From Rhizomonospora bruguierae (lineage in GTDB: Bacteria > Actinomycetota > Actinomycetes > Mycobacteriales > Micromonosporaceae): DNA of 64,000 nt. This document shows positions 33,063-45,002 of the stretch, in pieces. The position numbers and the translations under genes were made by a program. The notes under the pieces are model-generated. The model saw only the letters and a list, made by a program, of their open reading frames with translations. It was not told the origin of the DNA and made no database searches. Each line of letters opens with the position of its first letter. Position 1 is the stretch's first letter. The stretch is taken from the NCBI RefSeq assembly GCF_018397995.1, contig NZ_BBQH01000011.1:1-64000 (forward strand). Reading direction: 5' to 3'.

Positions 33063-33488
33063 CTACTCGCCGAGGGAACGGCGGCCGCGCTTGAGCTCGC
33101 CACGGCGGCGCTTGGACTCCAATCGCCGCTGCACGGCACCCTTCGAGGGCCGGGTGGCCCGGCGCGAGGGCGGCGGCGGGGCCAGCGCCTCGGCGACGAG
33201 GGCGGCCAGGCGGGCCTCGGCGGCCCGGCGGTTCTGCAACTGGGCGCGGTGCTCGGCGGCCACGACCGTGACGACGCCGTCGACGAGGCGGCTGCCCAGC
33301 CGCTCCAGGGCCCGCTCGCGCAGCCGCTGCGGCAGGGCCCGGCTGCGGGCCACGTCCCAGCTCAGCTCGACCCGGGAGTCGGCCGTGTTGACGGACTGGC
33401 CGCCAGGGCCGCTGGAGCGGGAGAAGCGCCAGGACAGTTCCGCCCGCGGGATCGCGAACGACCCGCGCACGCGCAGCGGCTCACTCAC
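33063..33488 (-). CDS. arfB: ArfB, peptidyl-tRNA hydrolase for stalled ribosomes
   Basis: The 141-residue protein has the release-factor GGQ motif (residues 29-31, SSGPGGQSVNTADSRVELSW) and a basic C-terminal tail (RRLESKRRRGELKRGRRSL), which together define ArfB/YaeJ. ArfB enters stalled ribosomes without a stop codon and frees the peptide. Length matches the family. The GTG at 33488 is 27 nt from the small membrane-protein gene upstream. Confidence 0.93.
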   Translation of the reverse strand: MSEPLRVRGSFAIPRAELSWRFSRSSGPGGQSVNTADSRVELSWDVARSRALPQRLRERALERLGSRLVDGVVTVVAAEHRAQLQNRRAAEARLAALVAEALAPPPPSRRATRPSKGAVQRRLESKRRRGELKRGRRSLGE

Positions 33489-33515
33489 GGGTGGCGGATC
33501 TGGCGGCGGGGGCGC

Positions 33516-33722
33516 TCAGCGCGCCTCGTCGCGGCCCAGCCGGCGGGCCGCGTCGTCGGCCAGGATGACCGTGGCGACCATCATGCCGACGCACACGGAG
33601 AACAGCCACGACGCGTCGGCCAGCAGCCGGGCCGAGACCGGCGCCTGGGCCGCGAGCAACACGAAGGCGAGCCACGCGAACCGGCGCTGGCGGGCGGTGA
33701 GAAGACCGGGGCCTGAACGCAT
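33516..33722 (-). CDS. Small two-helix membrane protein
   Basis: From the ATG at 33722 the product has 68 residues with two hydrophobic helices (FAWLAFVLLAAQAPVSA; ASWLFSVCVGMMVATVILA) and charged ends. A TTG two codons upstream is open as well. I do not recognise a family. It lies between arfB and the DksA/TraR gene. Confidence 0.55.
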   Translation of the reverse strand: MRSGPGLLTARQRRFAWLAFVLLAAQAPVSARLLADASWLFSVCVGMMVATVILADDAARRLGRDEAR

Positions 33723-33744
33723 CCGCAAATAATGCCGGAAACCG

Positions 33745-33823
33745 GGCGGAGTCGACCGTAGTACGAACGGCCAGACTCCGCCTGGTCCGACCGGGCACGG
33801 GCCGAGCCGTCCACAATGTGGAC
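33745..33823. other. Two inverted repeats downstream of the DksA/TraR gene
   Basis: GGCGGAGTC (33745-33753) pairs with GACTCCGCC (33774-33782), a 9-bp stem with a 20-nt loop. A separate palindrome GTCCACA-A-TGTGGAC spans 33809-33823. The first may be a terminator; the second looks like an operator for a dimeric regulator, about 90 nt upstream of the small membrane-protein gene. Neither has an assigned function. Confidence 0.35.
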
Positions 33824-33842
33824 CCCTCGGCCGGCGCGCGGG

Positions 33843-34322
33843 TCAGGCCGCACGCCGCTCGCCCACCTGCTTGCATGCCACGCACGAGGTCGCGGACGGG
33901 AACACCTCCAGGCGCTCCACCGGGATGGGCTCGCCACACCCCTCGCACATGCCGTAGCCGCCATCGTCCAGCCGTTGCAGCGCCAGCTCCACCTGGCCGC
34001 GCCGCTCGGCGATGCTGCGCAGCAGGGACAGCTCCCACGCCTGCTCCGCCGTCTTCGCACCGGTGTCCGCCTCGTCGTCGCCGGCCGCGTCCAACTGGTG
34101 CTGCGAGCGGACCAACTGGTGGTCGGCCAGCGCCCGCTCGTACTCCCCGCGCAGCTCCTCGTGCCGGCCGAGCAGCAGCTGCCGGATCCGGTCGGTGTCC
34201 GCGGCGCTGCGCGCGCGCCCCGTGCCGGCCGGATGGACCGGACGGACCGGATGCGGCTGGGTGGGGGTGCGGGCGACGGTAGCGCCGGCCGCGGTCGGCA
34301 CCGCGGTGGTGTTGTCAAGCAT
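33843..34322 (-). CDS. DksA/TraR-type zinc-finger protein
   Basis: The 159-residue protein ends with a four-cysteine zinc finger (CEGCGEPIPVERLEVFPSAT, then CVACK) and has a coiled-coil region before it (HEELRGEYERALADHQLVRS), the DksA/TraR plan. Such proteins bind RNA polymerase through its secondary channel. The ATG at 34322 has AAGGG upstream; ATG 34340 is a second option. A GTTT-N16-GGGTA promoter lies 88 nt upstream. The coiled-coil tip residues cannot be judged without alignment. Confidence 0.85.
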   Translation of the reverse strand: MLDNTTAVPTAAGATVARTPTQPHPVRPVHPAGTGRARSAADTDRIRQLLLGRHEELRGEYERALADHQLVRSQHQLDAAGDDEADTGAKTAEQAWELSLLRSIAERRGQVELALQRLDDGGYGMCEGCGEPIPVERLEVFPSATSCVACKQVGERRAA

Positions 34323-34399
34323 AGGTACCGGACCCTTCATCCAGTGCCCGCCGCCACCGCTTTCGCCAGCGGCCGCGGGGGCTTTGCTGCCTGTCGTGA

Positions 34400-36202
<1,803 letters not shown>

Positions 36203-36212
36203 CCGGCCCAAT

Positions 36213-36246
36213 GGTGAGGGCCGGGCGTCACCGCCCGGCCCTCACC
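36213..36246. terminator. Bidirectional terminator between cellulase and DUF1684 gene
   Basis: A perfect 15-bp stem (36213-36227 with 36232-36246, arm GGTGAGGGCCGGGCG) with a TCAC loop lies 10 nt after the cellulase stop. Its right arm includes the stop codon of the convergent DUF1684 gene, so it can serve both. Confidence 0.8.
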
Positions 36247-36826
36247 CGTACGTCAACTCGCCCGCCTCGATCGCCGCGGTCAACCGGTTCTCCGCCGGCG
36301 CCAGCGGGCACGCCCAGCGGTCGTCGTACGCGCAACTCGGGTTGTACGCGTAGTTGAAATCCAGGCGCACCCGACGGCCGGGCAGCGGCACGACGCCGCG
36401 CCCGAAGGTGCCCTTCACCGTGTCGGTGAGGTAGCGACCCGCCCCGTACGTGGTGGCCCCGCTGGTACCGTCGCGGAACGGCAGGAACAGACCACCGCCG
36501 TACGCCTCGATCCAGAACAGCGTGAGCGGGCCGAACGGCGTGCCGGCGACGCCGACCCGGCGGTACCGGACCGGGCCGTCCGGGCCGCCGGTGTCGATGG
36601 TCAGCGTGCCGGAGGCGGGAGCCAGCGGCACCTCGACCACGGCAGACGGGGCGGGCGGGTGGTAGCGCAGGCCGGTGAAGCCGGGGCGGACCCCGGGCGG
36701 GATGGGCGACTGTGGATGGCCGGTGAACAGCTCATCCCGGCCGGCACGGAAGCCGGCCAGGTCGGCGCCGGACAGGTACAGCCGCGCGACCCGCTCCCGC
36801 CAGTCCGCCAGGTCGAGATCGTCCAC
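36242..36826 (-). CDS. DUF1684 family protein
   Basis: The 194-residue protein is a full DUF1684 member: DWRERVARLYLSGADLAGFR, then GTPFGPLTLFWIEAYGGGLF, FRDGTSGATTYGAGRYL and the Cys-containing RVRLDFNYAYNPSCAYDDRW. The family is widespread and has no assigned reaction. No signal peptide is present. The GTG at 36826 lies directly before the conserved N-terminus. Confidence 0.88.
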   Translation of the reverse strand: MDDLDLADWRERVARLYLSGADLAGFRAGRDELFTGHPQSPIPPGVRPGFTGLRYHPPAPSAVVEVPLAPASGTLTIDTGGPDGPVRYRRVGVAGTPFGPLTLFWIEAYGGGLFLPFRDGTSGATTYGAGRYLTDTVKGTFGRGVVPLPGRRVRLDFNYAYNPSCAYDDRWACPLAPAENRLTAAIEAGELTYG

Positions 36827-36845
36827 GCGCCCACGGTACCGCCCG

Positions 36846-36983
36846 CTACGAGGCGATCAGGATGATGACGATCACGCCGATGAGCACCAGCAGGGCGGTC
36901 GAGACCATCAGGCCCGATCCCCCGTCGAGCAGCGGGGCGGCCGTCTTCTCCGCCTCGGCGGCCGGGATGATCTCGGTGGTCAT
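36846..36983 (-). CDS. 45-residue single-helix membrane protein
   Basis: The ATG at 36983 has a GAAGGAG ribosome-binding site 7 nt upstream. The product has an acidic N-terminus (MTTEIIPAAEAEKTAAPLLD) and one C-terminal helix (STALLVLIGVIVIILIAS). A longer open frame upstream in this frame is Arg-rich and shadow-like. Function is unknown. Confidence 0.6.
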   Translation of the reverse strand: MTTEIIPAAEAEKTAAPLLDGGSGLMVSTALLVLIGVIVIILIAS

Positions 36984-37358
36984 GGCGGTTCTCCTTCGCC
37001 TGAGGGATGGGGCTGACGGTGGGCGTCCGACCCGGCGGATCGCTCTTGGCGTGCCGCTCGCGGTGCCGTCCGCCCGCATCGGGCCGGGGGCGCCCGTCGA
37101 CCTCTTGGGGGGTGACCGATCTCGATCGGGGGGGGTGGTTCCTGACCGCCGGGGAGCGGGACGACCCCGCACCCGGTCTACCCGCTTCGTACCCGCCTGG
37201 CGCACCGGCAATCACGCCACCGCGGCGCGTTGCTCTGCTTCCCGACAGGCACCTCCCGCGCGGGCCAACTGGGGCGGGAGGTAACCCTCGACCGCTGGAC
37301 AGGGTCCGAAAGTCGGGAGGCACCACAAGTCCAAGATCGTGCGGGATCGGGTGGCGGC

Positions 37359-37383
37359 GTTTGGCGGTCGCCCGCTGCGGGCA
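37359..37383 (+). promoter_or_regulatory. Stress-sigma-type promoter of the 37423 gene
   Basis: GTTT (37359-37362), 16 nt, GGGCA (37379-37383). The ATG at 37423 lies 40 nt downstream with a GGAGGAGG ribosome-binding site in between. The rest of 36984-37358 shows no gene I can support. Confidence 0.5.
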
Positions 37384-37422
37384 CGGGAGGATGAGCGGTG
37401 GGGTGAACTGGAGGAGGAGACG

Positions 37423-37743
37423 ATGCTCGGAACCCACGGGACAACGAAGGCCGAGAAGATCGCCCGATCGGTCTCGAAGGCCACCGGGGTCGCGGACGTC
37501 GGCGAGCAAGTCGGCGCGGTGAAGGACGAGGCCCGCCGGCGCACCACGGCGGCGCTGAACGCGCTGTCCGGCCGCCGCCCGGCTCCCCCGTTGAGCATGC
37601 TGCTCGCCGCCACCGCGGCCGGCCTGGCGATCGGCTGGGTCGCGGCGACCGCGCTCCGGCGCGCGATGGCGGCCCGGAACGCGACGGTGGAGCCGGTGTA
37701 CGGCGTCGCCGAGGTCGAGGAACCGATCGAACCGCTGCGCTGA
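37423..37743 (+). CDS. Small membrane-associated protein of unknown function
   Basis: The 106-residue protein begins with an amphipathic region (TKAEKIARSVSKATGVADVG), then has one membrane helix (SMLLAATAAGLAIGWVAATA) and an acidic C-terminus. The ATG follows GGAGGAGGAGACG. The layout recalls small actinobacterial stress proteins, but I do not recognise a family. It has its own stress-type promoter. Confidence 0.65.
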   Translation: MLGTHGTTKAEKIARSVSKATGVADVGEQVGAVKDEARRRTTAALNALSGRRPAPPLSMLLAATAAGLAIGWVAATALRRAMAARNATVEPVYGVAEVEEPIEPLR

Positions 37744-37792
37744 CGGCGGCGGGCACGGGGCCAGGGACGGGCGCGCGCGGCGCACCCGTCCC

Positions 37793-39130
37793 CTAACCGA
37801 GCAGCCGCTTCTGGACCTTCCCCATCGCGTTGCGGGGCAGATCGTCCAGGAATCGCACCCGGCGCGGCCGCTTGTGGACCGCCAGGTCCGCCGCCACGTA
37901 CGAGATCAGATCCGACTCGCCGACCCCGTCCGCGACCACGTACGCCACGATCTCCTGCCCGAGGTCCGGGTGCGGGGCGCCGACCACGGCGGCCTGGCGC
38001 ACCGCCGGGTGGGCCAGCAGCGCCTCCTCCACCTCGCCGGCCCCGATCCGGTACCCGCCGCTCTTGATGAGGTCGGTGGACGAGCGCCCGACCACGCGGT
38101 GCACCCCGGCCGCGTCCACGGTGACCACGTCGCCGGTGCGGAACCAGCCGTCCGCGGTGTGCGCCGCGGCGGTGGCGTCGGGCCGGTTGAGGTACCCATT
38201 GAACAGGGTCGGGCCGCGCACCTCCAGCTCGCCGAGGGAGTCGGGCGGCAGCGGCGCGCCGGTGTCGTCCACGACCCGGGTCTGGATGCCGGTGACCGGC
38301 GTGCCGACCGCGCCGGCCAGCCGGGCGCCATCCGCCCGCGCGCTGAGCGTGATGAGCGTCTCGGTCATGCCGTAGCGCTCGATGGGCCGCTGGCCGGTCA
38401 ACTCCTCCAGGGCCAGGCACGTCGCGCCGGGCAGGGCGGCGCTGCCGGAAACGAGCAGGCGCGCCCGGCGCAGGGCCCGGGCGGCGGGCGGGTCCGCCGC
38501 GACCCGACCCCAGACCGTGGGTACTCCAAAGTAGAGGGTTCCGCCGGCCGAGGCGTAGGCCCGCGGGGTGGGCCGGCCGGTGTGCACCAGCCGGGAGCCG
38601 ATACGCAGCGCACCGAGCACCCCGAGGACGAGCCCGTGGACGTGGTACAGCGGCAGCCCGTGCACGAGGGTGTCGGCCGCCGTCCACGACCACGCCCCGG
38701 CGAGCGCGTCGAGGTCGGCGGCGATCGCACCGGGTCCGATCAGGGCGCCCTTCGGCGGGCCGGTCGTGCCGCTGGTGTAGAGGATGAGGGCCGCATCGGG
38801 CGGGGTCGGCGCCGGCGCGGGGAGCGGATCGGCCGCGCCGAAGAACAGGCCGGGCCGGGCGTCCGCGAGAATGTGCGCCCGCTCCCGGGGGCCGGCGTCG
38901 GGCGCGACCGGCACGACCGGGACGCCGGCCAGCAGCCCGGCGACGACGGCCACCACCGTGTCCACTGTGGGCGTTGCGAGCACCGCGACGGCGGGCGCGC
39001 CCGCGAGGCGTTCGGCGAGCGTCCCCGCCCGATCCGCCAACTGGGACCACGACAGGGTCCGGTCGCCCACCCGTACCGCCTCGGGATGGTCGCCGAACGC
39101 ACCGGTCAGGGCGGGAAGCAGCGCGTCCAC
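37793..39130 (-). CDS. matB: MatB-type malonyl-CoA synthetase
   Basis: The 445-residue acyl-CoA synthetase follows the MatB pattern closely: phosphate-binding loop YTSGTTGPPKGA, LPLYHVHGLVLGVLGAL, ERYGMTETL, FRTGDVV, LIKSGGYRIGAGEVEEALL and the catalytic Lys in RNAMGKVQKRLLG. MatB makes malonyl- or methylmalonyl-CoA from the free acid. Its usual partner, malonyl-CoA decarboxylase, is not next to it here. A TACCCT -10 box 7-8 nt before the GTG suggests a leaderless transcript. Confidence 0.85.
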   Translation of the reverse strand: MDALLPALTGAFGDHPEAVRVGDRTLSWSQLADRAGTLAERLAGAPAVAVLATPTVDTVVAVVAGLLAGVPVVPVAPDAGPRERAHILADARPGLFFGAADPLPAPAPTPPDAALILYTSGTTGPPKGALIGPGAIAADLDALAGAWSWTAADTLVHGLPLYHVHGLVLGVLGALRIGSRLVHTGRPTPRAYASAGGTLYFGVPTVWGRVAADPPAARALRRARLLVSGSAALPGATCLALEELTGQRPIERYGMTETLITLSARADGARLAGAVGTPVTGIQTRVVDDTGAPLPPDSLGELEVRGPTLFNGYLNRPDATAAAHTADGWFRTGDVVTVDAAGVHRVVGRSSTDLIKSGGYRIGAGEVEEALLAHPAVRQAAVVGAPHPDLGQEIVAYVVADGVGESDLISYVAADLAVHKRPRRVRFLDDLPRNAMGKVQKRLLG

Positions 39131-39157
39131 GGCATGAAGGGTAGGCCGTGCGGAAAC

Positions 39158-41314
39158 CTAGACGGCTTCGCGGGGGACCCCGGTGGGGGCGCCGGTGCGC
39201 TGCGCCGGTACCCGCACCGGGTCCGGGAGGCCGGTCAACTCGGCGACCCCGGCGCGGTCCACGGCCACGTCGATGGGCACGCCGGCCACGCGTAGGCCCC
39301 GCGCCGCCACCGCGCCGAGCGGGGCGCCCGGCAGCGGTGCCAGGCGCACGGTGCCGGCCGGCACGTCCGGCGTCACGCCGAGGGCGACGTTGAGCAGCAC
39401 GATGGCGGACGCGGCGGACCACGCCTGCGGCCGGCACGCCGCCGGGTACGGCACCGGGCGGGGCAGGTCCAGGCGGGCGTCGCCGGCGTGCAGTTCGGGC
39501 AGGCGGTAGTCGAACGCCTCGGCGGCGGCGAGCAGCCCGCCGGCGAGCCGGGCGGCGACCTCGGCGTGCCCGGCCGCCGCGAGCCGGCCCAGGACGATGG
39601 CGGTGTCGTGGGTCCAGACCGAGCCGCAGTGGTACGACATCGGGCTGTACCCGCCCGCCCGGCCGGACATCGTACGCAGCCCGAACCCGCCCGCCATGTC
39701 CGGTTCGGCGAGCCGGGCGGCGACCCGGGCCTCCTCCTCGGCGGTCAGCAGACCGGTGCCCAGCAGGTGGCCGATGTTGCTGGTCAGCGCGTCGACCGGG
39801 TGCTTGTCCCGGTCCAGGGCAAGGGCCGGGTACCCGCCGTCGACCCAGAACCGGGCGCGGAACCGGTCGTTCAACTCCGCCGCGTAGGCGCGCCAGCGGT
39901 CGCCGCCGGGGCGGTCGAACGCGTCCAGCAGCGCGGCGCCGTGCAGGGCCGCCTCGTGCGCGTACCCCTGCACCTCGCACAGCGCGATCGGCGGCGCCGC
40001 CCGGCGCCCGTCCGCGAACCGGACCGCGTCGCCGGAGTCCTTCCAGCCCTGGTTGGCCAGCCCGTGCCCGGACTCGTCGATGTACTCGACGAAGCCGTCC
40101 CCGTCCGGGTCGGCGTACCCGGCCAGCCAGCCGAGCGCGGCCTCCAGGTGCGGCAGCAGCTCGCGGACCTCGGCCGGTGGCATGCCCCAGCGCCAGGCGT
40201 CGTGCAGCAGGCTGATCCACAGCAGGGTGGCGTCCACCGTGCCGTAGTAGGTGGCGGGCAGCCGGATCTCACCGCCGCCGCCGCGGGGCGCGAACACCTC
40301 GAAGTCGCCCCGGCGCAGCTCATGCATGATCTTGCCGGGCGCCTCGCCGGTGGCCGGGTCGCGCCGGCGCCCCTGCCGCGCGGCCAGCACGCGCAGGGTC
40401 CCGGCGGCGATCCCGGTGCCCAGCGGCAGCATCATCCGGGCCGCCCACAGGCTGTCCCGCCCGAACAGCGTGAGGAACCACGGCACGCCGGCGCCGAGGA
40501 ACGTGTCGCCGGGCCGGTCGGCGGGGGTCAGCCGCAGCGATTCCAGGTCGTCCAGCGACCGCTCGATCAGGCGCACCAGGCGGGCGTCGTCGGCCACCAC
40601 CGCCGGGCGGCTCCACTCGACCGGCCGCACCGGCGGCAGCACGACGGCGTGCTTGTCCGCGATCCGCAGGCCCCAGGCGAGCGTGGCGCTGCCCCGGGCG
40701 GGAAGCTCGACGATCCACGTCAGGCGGGCGATGCCCTCGGCGCCGCCGGCGAGCGCGACCCGCGCCTCGCCCGGATCGAGGGTGACGTCCACGCCGTCGG
40801 AGTGCCAGCACAGCGCGCCGCTCTGGTCGCGGGTGGGCGGCACCGGCGCGCGCCCGTCCGCGCGCCCCGCCTTGACCTCGGAGACCGGGGTCAGGTCGCA
40901 GGCCACGTCCAGGGTGACGGTGGCGCGGATCGGATCGGCGGCGGTGGACACCACCTCGACCCGCTCGGCGAGGCCGTCACCGCGCGCCCGCCGGTGGCGC
41001 AGCACCCGCACCGTCGGGTCGGGTCCGGGGTCACCGAGGCGGCGGGCGAGCCCGACGAAGACGGCCCGGCCGGGCCCGTGCGGCGCGTGCATGATCGGCT
41101 CGGGCTCGTCGCCGTCGACCCGCAGCAGCGCCAGGCTGAGCGCCCGCAGGTCGGCGTGGAAGACGCCCTGCACGCCGGCCGGGCGGATCTGGCCGTCCGG
41201 GCCGCCGAGCGCGGTGGTCGGCGCGGTGGTCGTCGACACGAGCGCGTTCAGCAGCGGCTGGAGGTACCGGTGCACGCCCGTCGATGCCGACGTTTCACTC
41301 TCTGTCGACGTCAT
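39158..41314 (-). CDS. Amylo-alpha-1,6-glucosidase-type glycoside hydrolase
   Basis: The 718-residue protein has the N-terminal beta-sandwich seen in this group (about 20-240; GVQGVFHADLRALSLALLRV) and an (alpha/alpha)6 barrel (about 270-650; FLGAGVPWFLTLFGRDSLWA, YYGTVDATLLWISLLHDAWR, NQGWKDSGDAV, EVQGYAHEAAL). This is the glycogen-debranching/amylo-1,6-glucosidase-like family; exact substrate is uncertain. The ATG at 41314 has GAGGAG 5 nt upstream. It is divergent from the remains of a LacI/sugar-ABC operon that may once have fed it. Confidence 0.85.
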   Translation of the reverse strand: MTSTESETSASTGVHRYLQPLLNALVSTTTAPTTALGGPDGQIRPAGVQGVFHADLRALSLALLRVDGDEPEPIMHAPHGPGRAVFVGLARRLGDPGPDPTVRVLRHRRARGDGLAERVEVVSTAADPIRATVTLDVACDLTPVSEVKAGRADGRAPVPPTRDQSGALCWHSDGVDVTLDPGEARVALAGGAEGIARLTWIVELPARGSATLAWGLRIADKHAVVLPPVRPVEWSRPAVVADDARLVRLIERSLDDLESLRLTPADRPGDTFLGAGVPWFLTLFGRDSLWAARMMLPLGTGIAAGTLRVLAARQGRRRDPATGEAPGKIMHELRRGDFEVFAPRGGGGEIRLPATYYGTVDATLLWISLLHDAWRWGMPPAEVRELLPHLEAALGWLAGYADPDGDGFVEYIDESGHGLANQGWKDSGDAVRFADGRRAAPPIALCEVQGYAHEAALHGAALLDAFDRPGGDRWRAYAAELNDRFRARFWVDGGYPALALDRDKHPVDALTSNIGHLLGTGLLTAEEEARVAARLAEPDMAGGFGLRTMSGRAGGYSPMSYHCGSVWTHDTAIVLGRLAAAGHAEVAARLAGGLLAAAEAFDYRLPELHAGDARLDLPRPVPYPAACRPQAWSAASAIVLLNVALGVTPDVPAGTVRLAPLPGAPLGAVAARGLRVAGVPIDVAVDRAGVAELTGLPDPVRVPAQRTGAPTGVPREAV

Positions 41315-41462
41315 GACAACTCCTCGCATCGACCGGGTTCGTGGCCGGGCTAGTGACCGGGGCAAGCATGTCTCACCTTGGTAGCACCGCTTGACACGAG
41401 ACTGGCGGCGCGGGAAAGTTCGAAACACCCCGGCAACTTGAACGATCCAATGATGACGGACC

Positions 41463-41775
41463 GGAATTGGATCGCGGGTCCGCGCGGCCATCGAACAACT
41501 GGGGTACCGGGTCAGCCAGGCCGCCCGGCAGATGCGGACCGGACGGTCCCAGCTCATCGCGGTCCGCATCGAACCCACCCGGGACGGGATCAACGGCACG
41601 GTCCTGGACCGGTTCCTGCACGGGCTCACCGAGGCGGCGGCGCCGGCCGGGTACCGGGTGGTGCTCTACACCGCCGAGGACGACGCCGCCGAGATCGCCA
41701 CCTACGACGAGCTACTCAGCGCGTACGACCTGGACGGCTTCGTGCTGACCAGCACCCACCACGGGGACACCCGCA
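41463..41775 (+). pseudogene. lacI-family regulator, remnant
   Basis: In one frame this encodes SRVRAAIEQLGYRVSQAARQ, then MRTGRSQLIAV and GFVLTSTHHGDTRTA: the second half of a LacI helix-turn-helix and the start of the effector domain. The first about 25 residues of the DNA-binding domain and the last about 200 residues are missing. It joins abruptly, in another frame, to the substrate-binding-protein remnant at about 41777. No separate point decay is visible. Confidence 0.8.
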
Positions 41776-41776
41776 C

Positions 41777-42391
41777 GGCGACTTCTACCCGAGCCTGAAG
41801 CAGACCTTCACCTACGACGGCAAGTTCTACTGCGCGCCGAAGGACTTCTCCACCCTCGCCCTGGAAATCAACACGGACCTGTGGCACAAGGCCGGGCTGA
41901 CCGACGCCGACGTGCCCACCACCTGGGAGCAGCTGACCAGCGTCGCCCAGAAGCTGACGGCCAAGGGCGTCACCCCGCTGGTCATCGGCGACACCCGGGA
42001 CCGGGTCGGCGCGTTCATGGTGCAGGCCGGCGGCTGGATCACCAGCACCGACGGCAAGCAGGCCCCCGCGGACACCCCGGAGAACCTGACCGCCCTCCAG
42101 TACGTGCGGGGGCTGCTGAAGCAGGGGCTGGCCAAGTACCCGAAGGTGGTGGACGCCGGCTGGGGCGGCGAGGCGTTCGGCAAGGCCAAGGCGGCCATGA
42201 CGATCGAGGGCAACTGGATCAAGGGCGCCATGCAGAACGACTTCCCGAACGTCACGTACACGGTGCACGAGCTGCCGGCCGGCCCGAAGGGCAAGGGCAC
42301 CCTGTCGTTCACCAACTGCTGGGGCATCTCCGCCAAGAGCAAGTTCAAGGAGCAGGCCATCAAGTTCGTCGACGCGATGACCGCCGTTGAC
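41777..42391 (+). pseudogene. Sugar ABC transporter substrate-binding protein, remnant
   Basis: This keeps the middle of a family 1 extracellular sugar-binding protein: DFYPSLKQTFTYDGKFYCAP, LEINTDLWHKAGL, FGKAKAAMTIEGNWIKGAM and FTNCWGISAKSKFKEQAIKF. The signal peptide with the first about 120 residues and the C-terminal part are gone. It ends in a frame change into the permease at about 42390. The reading frame inside the fragment is clean. Confidence 0.8.
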
Positions 42392-42764
42392 CAGCCTGTT
42401 CCTGCTGCTGCCGATCCTGATGGCCCTCTGGGTGAGCATCACCGGCTGGAACGGGCAGGGCAACCCGTTCCAGCCGGGGGTGCCGGTCGTGGGGGCGCGC
42501 AACTACACGAGGCTGCTCACGGTGGACGGGCTGGCCCGCCAGGACTTCATGACCAGCATCCGCAACAACCTCTACTACGTGCTGATCGTGGTGCCGATCC
42601 AGACCGCGCTCTCGCTCGGGCTGGCGCTGCTGGTGAACGCACGGATACTGAAGGGCTTCGAGTACGGCTCGGGCGCGGCCATCTCGTTCATCCTGTTCAC
42701 CATCATCATCGCGATGACCGTGCTGCAACGGTGGCTGCTGCGGGAGCGGAGGGCGGACCGATGA
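42387..42764 (+). pseudogene. Sugar ABC permease (MalF-like), internally deleted
   Basis: The product would start LFLLLPILMALWVSITGWNG and run to ALLVNARILKG, then jump in frame to FEYGSGAAISFILFTIIIAM near the C-terminus. In intact MalF-type permeases about 130-150 residues lie between these points, including the EAA loop that contacts the ATPase. The N-terminal residues are also missing. Its stop overlaps the next start (ATGA), as in an intact operon. It cannot be functional. Confidence 0.8.
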
Positions 42765-43592
42765 GAAGGACGGTCAACCTGTTCGTCGGGTACGCGATCC
42801 TGGTGTTCTTCGCGCTGGTGTTCCTGTACCCGTTCGTCATCCAGCTCGCCAGCGCGCTCAAGAGCGAGCCGGACGCGGCGGCGAACCCGCTCTCACCGAT
42901 CCCCTCACCCATCGACACGCACTCGTTCACGCGCCTGTTCGCCAGCACCAACTTCCCGCTCTGGCTCGGCAACTCGCTGCTGGTGACGGTGCTGGTGACC
43001 GCGGGTCGGGTGCTGCTGGACTCGATGGCCGGGTACGCGCTGGCCCGGCTGCGGTTCCGGGGGCGGGCCGGGGTGTTCTCGGCGGTCATCGCCGTGCTGG
43101 CGGTGCCCGGCGTGGTGCTGCTGATCCCGAAGTTTCTGGTCCTCAACCAGCTCGGCATCTACGACAGCTACCTGGCGCTGATCGTTTCGAAGAACTGCTT
43201 CATGATGAACACCCCGGCCGCGTCCGCCAGCAGCGGCGTCGATCCCGGTGAGCGTGGAGGAAGCGGCCCGGATCGACGGCGCCGGGGTGTTTCGCACCTT
43301 CTGGTCGGTGGTGCTCCCGATGGCCCGTCCGGCCCTGATCACCCTGACCATCCTGTCCTTCCAGGGCTCCTGGAACGAGTTCCCGCACACCGTCGTGGCG
43401 GTGCAGGACCCCAGCCTGTTCACCCTGCCCCGGGGCGTGGCCGACCTGGTGACCGGCTCGCTCGGGAAGGGCTCGCAGTACCCGTTGAAACTCGGCGCGG
43501 CACTGATGGCGACCATCCCGGTCGCGGCGCTGTTCGTCGTCTTCCAGCGCTACTTCGTGCGCGGGGCCAACGAGGGCGGGGTGAAGGGCTGA
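42761..43592 (+). pseudogene. Sugar ABC permease (MalG-like) broken by a 53-bp inversion
   Basis: Frame one gives a normal MalG start (NLFVGYAILVFFALVFLYPF) up to YLALI; the second part resumes in another frame with IPVSVEEAARIDGAG to the end. Between them, 43186-43238 reads as nonsense, but its reverse complement encodes PLLADAAGVFIMKQFFE, the missing MalG segment. Restoring the orientation and removing one T (position 43185) gives one continuous 276-residue permease. GATCG (43180-43184) and CGATC (43240-43244) flank the segment. Confidence 0.85.
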
Positions 43593-43649
43593 CAGTACGC
43601 GCGTTACGGTTGGAGCTTGGGCAACGAAGCACAGCAGCGAGGAGCGGGA

Positions 43650-44936
<1,287 letters not shown>

Positions 44937-44951
44937 CCGGGAGACAAGTGC

Positions 44952-44992
44952 ACGCGTGGGGGCAGGACCGGCCCGGTCCTGCCCCCACGCGT
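44952..44992. terminator. Strong hairpin terminator after citrate synthase
   Basis: An 18-bp perfect stem (44952-44969 with 44975-44992, arm ACGCGTGGGGGCAGGACC) with a 5-nt loop lies 16 nt after the gltA stop and 11 nt from the stop of the convergent peptidase gene. It can serve both. Confidence 0.85.
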
Positions 44993-45002
44993 CGTCGTGC
45001 TG

